From the NCBI GenBank assembly GCA_026988075.1, contig JALSLZ010000200.1, positions 1 to 32,268 on the forward strand: DNA of 32,268 nucleotides, in the 5' to 3' direction. Below the pieces are notes generated by a model that made no database searches, was not told where the DNA came from, and worked only from the letters and a program-made list of their open reading frames with translations. The stretch comes from Flavobacteriaceae bacterium. GTDB taxonomy: Bacteria > Bacteroidota > Bacteroidia > Flavobacteriales > Flavobacteriaceae. Positions 27,581 through 32,268 of this stretch are shown piece after piece; positions within the stretch are counted from its first letter, which is position 1; each line of letters begins with the position of its first letter. The translations under genes and the position numbers were made by a program.

Positions 27581-29131
27581 CTATTTAGGACTATAAACTA
27601 CACATGGAATAATCATTTCTTCTAAAGAAATTCCTCCATGTTGGTACGTGTTTTTATAATATTTTACATAGTGGTTAAAGTTATTTGGGTAAGCAAAAAA
27701 TAAATCTTCTTTTGCAAAAATATACGAACTTGTCATAAAACCAGAAGGCAAACCAATAGCTTTCGGATCTAAAGCTGCATAAACATCTTTATCTTCGTAA
27801 CTTATACTTCTACCCGTTTTATATCTTAAATTAGACGAAATATTTTTCTCGCCAACTACTTTGGTTGGCTTTGTCGTATTAATTGTACCATGATCGGTAG
27901 TTATAATAAGTTTTAAACCCATTTCGTGTGCTTTTTTTATCATTTCAAACAAAGGTGAATTATTAAACCAACTTAGGGTTAAAGAACGATATGACTTATC
28001 ATTACTCGCTAATTCTTTAATCATTTCCATTTCGGTACGAGAATGCGAAAGCATATCAACAAAATTATAGACAACAACTGTTAAATCGTTTTCTTTAATT
28101 TTATTAAAATTATTAGATAAATCTCTCCCTTTTGCTAATGTTGTTATTTTAAAATATTCGCTTTTAATATCCATACGCAAACGTTTTAATTGTGCTTGTA
28201 AAAACTCATTTTCATAAAGGTTTTTTCCGCCTTCATCGGTATCGTTTTTCCAATAATTTGGATGTTTCTTCTCCATTTCAGCAGGTGTTAATCCAGAAAA
28301 AATAGCATTTCGAGCATATTGCGTTGCTGTTGGCAAAATACTATAAAAAGGCGTTTCTTTTTCTTTTTTATAAATTGAACCAACAATAGGTTCAATTACA
28401 TGCAATTGATCGTAACGCAAATTATCAATAACGATTAATAATGTGCCTTTATCTTTCGAAATTTCAGGCTTAATTACTTTTCTAAATAAATCGTGTGATA
28501 AAATAGGTTTGTCTAAATTTCCGTTTTCAAACCAGTCTTCATAATTATTTTTAATAAATTTAAAAAACTGTGAATTGGCTTCCATTTTTTGAGATTCTAA
28601 TATCTCAATCATACCAGAATCTGCTATTGACTCTAACCTAATTTCCCAATGCACCAATTTTTTATACAAATCAACCCATTCATCATAGGTATTAACCGTA
28701 GCTAAATCCATTGCTATTTTTCTAAACTCTTGTTGATAACTTGATGTTGTTTTTTGAGACACCAATCTTGAGTGGTCTAAATTTTTCTTTAAGCTTAACA
28801 AAATCTGATTTGGATTAACAGGTTTTATTAAATAATCGGCTATTTTAGAACCTATTGCCTCTTCCATTATATATTCTTCTTCACTTTTTGTAATCATTAC
28901 AATAGGCAAATTTGAATGACTTTTCTTAATTTCGGCTAAAGTTTCAATGCCCGATAAACCAGGCATATTTTCATCTAAAAAAACAATATCAAATTGTTGT
29001 TCATCTTCAATCATATCAATTGCATCAGCACCATTTGTTGCTTTTGTAACTTTATAACCTTTCTTTTCAAGAAAAATAATATGCGGTTTTAACAAGTCTA
29101 TTTCATCATCTACCCAAAGAATATTTATCAT
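27581..29131 (-). CDS. porX: PorX-type response regulator with C-terminal PglZ domain
   Basis: Receiver domain ILWVDDEIDLLKPHIIFLEKKGY...FDIVFLDENMPGLSGIE; PglZ region LLIVIDNLRYDQ, TTDHGTINTTKPTKVVGEKNISSNLRYKTG. Confidence 0.92.
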   Translation of the reverse strand: MINILWVDDEIDLLKPHIIFLEKKGYKVTKATNGADAIDMIEDEQQFDIVFLDENMPGLSGIETLAEIKKSHSNLPIVMITKSEEEYIMEEAIGSKIADYLIKPVNPNQILLSLKKNLDHSRLVSQKTTSSYQQEFRKIAMDLATVNTYDEWVDLYKKLVHWEIRLESIADSGMIEILESQKMEANSQFFKFIKNNYEDWFENGNLDKPILSHDLFRKVIKPEISKDKGTLLIVIDNLRYDQLHVIEPIVGSIYKKEKETPFYSILPTATQYARNAIFSGLTPAEMEKKHPNYWKNDTDEGGKNLYENEFLQAQLKRLRMDIKSEYFKITTLAKGRDLSNNFNKIKENDLTVVVYNFVDMLSHSRTEMEMIKELASNDKSYRSLTLSWFNNSPLFEMIKKAHEMGLKLIITTDHGTINTTKPTKVVGEKNISSNLRYKTGRSISYEDKDVYAALDPKAIGLPSGFMTSSYIFAKEDLFFAYPNNFNHYVKYYKNTYQHGGISLEEMIIPCVVYSPK

Positions 29132-29246
29132 TGTATGTCTCTTTTTTTAATTGATATAGTATTAAACGAGCCAAGTTACAGATTTATTACAATTAAAAGT
29201 GAAATTAATGTTAATTTAAATTAAAACATAATAACTTTCTTTTCAT

Positions 29247-29254
29247 TACATTTG
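29247..29254 (+). promoter_or_regulatory. Possible -7 box directly upstream of the HD-domain gene
   Basis: TACATTTG fits TAnnTTTG; only 4 nt separate it from the ATG at 29259. Confidence 0.4.
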
Positions 29255-29258
29255 TTCT

Positions 29259-30482
29259 ATGAATAAACTCAAAATAATTAATGATCCTATTTACGGATTT
29301 GTAACCATTCCTAGTGAACTAATTTTTGATCTTATTGAACATCGGTTTTTTCAAAGATTAAGAAGAGTTTCACAAATGGGAATGGCATACATGGTTTATC
29401 CTGGCGCTCATCATACTCGATTTCAACACGCAATTGGCTGTACCTATTTAATGCAAAAAGCAGTGCAAGTATTACGATTTAAAGGAATCGAAATTTCAAA
29501 TAAGGAAGAAGAAGCAGCAATTATTGCCATTTTATTACACGACATTGGTCATGGTGCTTTTTCTCATGCGTTAGAACACAGTATTGTAAATGAAATTTCG
29601 CATGAAGAAATTTCATTAAAATTTATGGAGGCTTTAAATATAGAATTTAAAGGTAAATTGAGTTTAGCAATTCAAATTTTTAAAGGAGAAAACCCAAGAA
29701 AGTTTTTAAATCAACTAATATCAAGTCAATTAGATATTGATAGATTAGATTACTTAAAGCGTGATAGTTTTTATACTGGCGTTGCCGAAGGAAATATAAG
29801 CTCTGAACGTCTTATAACTATGATGAATGTTAAAGATGACGAACTGGTTATTGAAAAAAAAGGAATTTATTCGGTAGAAAAATTTATTATTGCAAGAAGA
29901 TTAATGTATTGGCAAGTTTACTTACATAAAACAGGCTTAATTGCCGAAAAGGTTTTAGTAAAAATATTGCAACGAGCAAAACAACTTACAGAACGTGGCG
30001 CAAAATTAAACGCAAGCAGCGCTTTGCAATTTTTTTTAACTACAAAAATAGATAGAGTCAATTTTACTGATAACGCATTAGAAACATTTTCACAATTAGA
30101 TGATTATGATGTAATTTGCGCTGTTAAATCTTGGCAAAAGCACGATGATTTTGTATTATCATCGCTTAGTAAAGCATTAATTCAACGTAAATTACCAAAA
30201 ATTAAGCTACATAATAAATTAATTTCTAAAGAAGAAATTACTAATATAAAAGCAAGTGTAAAATCAAAATTAAACATTACTGATGATGAATTATCGTATT
30301 TTGTATTAGAAGGCAAGGTTTCAAATCACGCCTATTCAACAGAAAAAAACCCGATACATATATTAACAAAACAAAATTCATTAATTGATTTGGTTAAAGC
30401 ATCTGATCATTTAAACTTAATGGCGTTAACAAAACCTGTTGTAAAACATTATATTTCATATCCAAAACAACCTTTTAACTAA
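29259..30482 (+). CDS. HD domain-containing phosphohydrolase (dNTPase-like, COG1078 type)
   Basis: HTRFQHAIGCTYLM, LLHDIGHGAFSHALEH, SSQLDIDRLDYLKRDSFYTGV. Confidence 0.93.
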   Translation: MNKLKIINDPIYGFVTIPSELIFDLIEHRFFQRLRRVSQMGMAYMVYPGAHHTRFQHAIGCTYLMQKAVQVLRFKGIEISNKEEEAAIIAILLHDIGHGAFSHALEHSIVNEISHEEISLKFMEALNIEFKGKLSLAIQIFKGENPRKFLNQLISSQLDIDRLDYLKRDSFYTGVAEGNISSERLITMMNVKDDELVIEKKGIYSVEKFIIARRLMYWQVYLHKTGLIAEKVLVKILQRAKQLTERGAKLNASSALQFFLTTKIDRVNFTDNALETFSQLDDYDVICAVKSWQKHDDFVLSSLSKALIQRKLPKIKLHNKLISKEEITNIKASVKSKLNITDDELSYFVLEGKVSNHAYSTEKNPIHILTKQNSLIDLVKASDHLNLMALTKPVVKHYISYPKQPFN

Positions 30483-30489
30483 ATAAACA

Positions 30490-31137
30490 ATGAAAAAATC
30501 GACTGTTTTATCTGTTAATATTGGTCAAAAAAAAATACTAACCTTCAATAAAAAAACTATTGAAACTGGCATTTTTAAATATACTGTTAATAGTAATATT
30601 CATTTAAAAAAACAAGGTGTTAAAAATGACAATGTAATCGATAAAAAGCATCATGGCGGAAGCGAAAAAGCAGTCTATGCATTTTGTAAAAATCACTATG
30701 GTTATTTTCAAAAATTATATCCAAATTTAGATTTTCGTAATGGTATGTTTGGAGAAAATTTAACCGTTAGTAATCTTTTTGAAACCGAAGTGTATATTGG
30801 CGATGTTTTTAAAATTGGCAATGCAATAATTCAAGTTTCACAACCTCGCTATCCTTGCTATAAATTAGGTCTTGTTTTTAACAATCAAAAAATTGTAAAA
30901 CAGTTTTTAAACACAACATTTACTGGTTTTTATTTTAGAGTAATGCAAGAAGGCACTATTAGTAAAGGAGACGAAATTCAATTAATAAAAAAGGCGGAAA
31001 ACAGTATGACATTGGCAGAAGTGTTTTCACTATACACTACCAATAAAAATAATCTATCAATGATAAAAAATGCGCTAAAATTAGATTTTTTATCTGATGA
31101 AGCAAAAGTAAGATTTAAAAAACAAATACAAAATTGA
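30490..31137 (+). CDS. MOSC domain-containing protein (YiiM-like)
   Basis: HHGGSEKAVYAFCKNHYGYF...GMFGENLTVSNLFETEVYIGDVFKIGNAIIQVSQPRYPCYKL. Confidence 0.93.
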   Translation: MKKSTVLSVNIGQKKILTFNKKTIETGIFKYTVNSNIHLKKQGVKNDNVIDKKHHGGSEKAVYAFCKNHYGYFQKLYPNLDFRNGMFGENLTVSNLFETEVYIGDVFKIGNAIIQVSQPRYPCYKLGLVFNNQKIVKQFLNTTFTGFYFRVMQEGTISKGDEIQLIKKAENSMTLAEVFSLYTTNKNNLSMIKNALKLDFLSDEAKVRFKKQIQN

Positions 31138-31148
31138 AAAAATATAGA

Positions 31149-32237
31149 ATGAAAAAATTAATTGTACTATTAGTCATACTAAATTGGAGTTGTGCCTCAA
31201 TAAAAAAGACAAATACTATTAAAGAACTTCGCTTTATAGGCGAACAAATAATTCCATCAAATAGCATATATAAAAATACCAAAGTTGGTGGCTTATCAAG
31301 TATTGATTATGCTAACGGTAAATATTATTTAATTAGTGATGACAGAAAAAAATCCATTCGTTTTTATGAAATGGAATTAGATTACAATAAAAATAATTTT
31401 AAAAAAGTAACCATTACCAATGTTATTAAAATTGATATTGATCAAAAAGGTTTAGATCCAGAAAGTTTACGATACGACAAAAAAAACAATCATTTTTTAT
31501 GGACAAGTGAAGGCGATATTAGAAAAAATATAGACCCAAAAGTATTCGAAATTGATTTTAATGGCAAACCTATAAAGACATATAAAACACCAAGCATTTT
31601 TTTAGCTAAAAACAATAAAAAAAATTATGGAACTCGTAGAAACGGTACTTTTGAAGGATTAAGTATGAGTAAAAACGCAAAATTTTATTGGCTTGGCATG
31701 GAATTACCACTAAAACAAGACGGAAAAGAACCACAAATTGCCACAGGTAATTACCCAATTAGAATTAGTAAAATAAATAAAAAAACGAATAAATTGGTAT
31801 ATCAATTTGCTTATTTATTAGATAATATTCCTCGTAATTCGATACCTAAAAATAAATTTATTGTAAATGGTTGTCCTGAAATTTTAGAATTAAATAAAAA
31901 CAATTTTTTATTTATAGAAAGAGCCTATGCTTCGGGTCATAAAGATGGTGGAAATACTATAAAAATATATTTAGTAAACAATAAAAACGCAACAGATATT
32001 AGCAATATAAAAGCCTTAAAACAAGCTGATTTTAAAACAGCAACAAAAAAATTAATCTTTAACTTTGAAGCAATTAGATCAAAACTTACAGATGGAATAA
32101 TTGATAATATTGAAGGCATAACTTTTGGTAAAAAATTAGCCAACGGAAATCAAACAATTGTTGTAGTTTCTGATAATAATTTTAATAAATTTAGCAAGCA
32201 ATTAAACCAAATTATCGTTTTAGAAGTTATAAAATAG
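31149..32237 (+). CDS. Esterase-like activity of phytase family protein, predicted lipoprotein
   Basis: MKKLIVLLVILNWSCASIKK lipobox from ATG 31149; DPESLRYDKKNNHFLWTSEGDIRKN, NGTFEGLSMSKNAKFYWLGMELPLKQDG, LFIERAYASGHKDGGNTIKIYLV. Confidence 0.85.
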   Translation: MKKLIVLLVILNWSCASIKKTNTIKELRFIGEQIIPSNSIYKNTKVGGLSSIDYANGKYYLISDDRKKSIRFYEMELDYNKNNFKKVTITNVIKIDIDQKGLDPESLRYDKKNNHFLWTSEGDIRKNIDPKVFEIDFNGKPIKTYKTPSIFLAKNNKKNYGTRRNGTFEGLSMSKNAKFYWLGMELPLKQDGKEPQIATGNYPIRISKINKKTNKLVYQFAYLLDNIPRNSIPKNKFIVNGCPEILELNKNNFLFIERAYASGHKDGGNTIKIYLVNNKNATDISNIKALKQADFKTATKKLIFNFEAIRSKLTDGIIDNIEGITFGKKLANGNQTIVVVSDNNFNKFSKQLNQIIVLEVIK

Positions 32238-32268
32238 ATTTGAATTTCGCATTATTTTCTTCTAAAAC

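Noticed and set aside
31937-32143. 68-aa minus-strand ORF
   Set aside because: Antisense to the phytase-like esterase gene.

Overview
AT-rich chromosomal window, most likely from a Flavobacteriaceae/Bacteroidota genome (inference from gene content: porX, BT_3928-type protein, DUF1599, TAnnTTTG promoter-like motifs). Most genes are housekeeping. On the minus strand at the left is a beta-oxidation operon: marR, fused 3-hydroxyacyl-CoA dehydrogenase/enoyl-CoA hydratase, acetyl-CoA acyltransferase, and the 5' end of an acyl-CoA dehydrogenase that the ORF track missed. Further along are a GNAT enzyme, mltG, an S41 protease lipoprotein, a large alpha-2-macroglobulin-like protein, rnpB, dnaJ-grpE, crcB, a DoxX-like/BT_3928 protein, DUF1599, a LOG-family protein, folP, an amidase, an LptD-like protein, RidA, PorX, an HD-domain protein, a MOSC protein and a phytase-like esterase. 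The most unusual signal is at the left: both intergenic gaps of the beta-oxidation operon carry a cassette of about 480 bp. Each cassette encodes a diverged S23/IVS-type four-helix-bundle protein and is bounded by its own low-complexity inverted repeats. This resembles, inside an mRNA operon, the ORF-bearing intervening sequences of 23S rRNA. A (TGTTGAA)12 heptamer array next to a small inverted-repeat-bounded remnant, a perfect 18-bp marR operator palindrome with a second copy 30 bp away, and overlapping terminators upstream of rnpB also merit a check. All calls come from reading the sequence; no database search was run.
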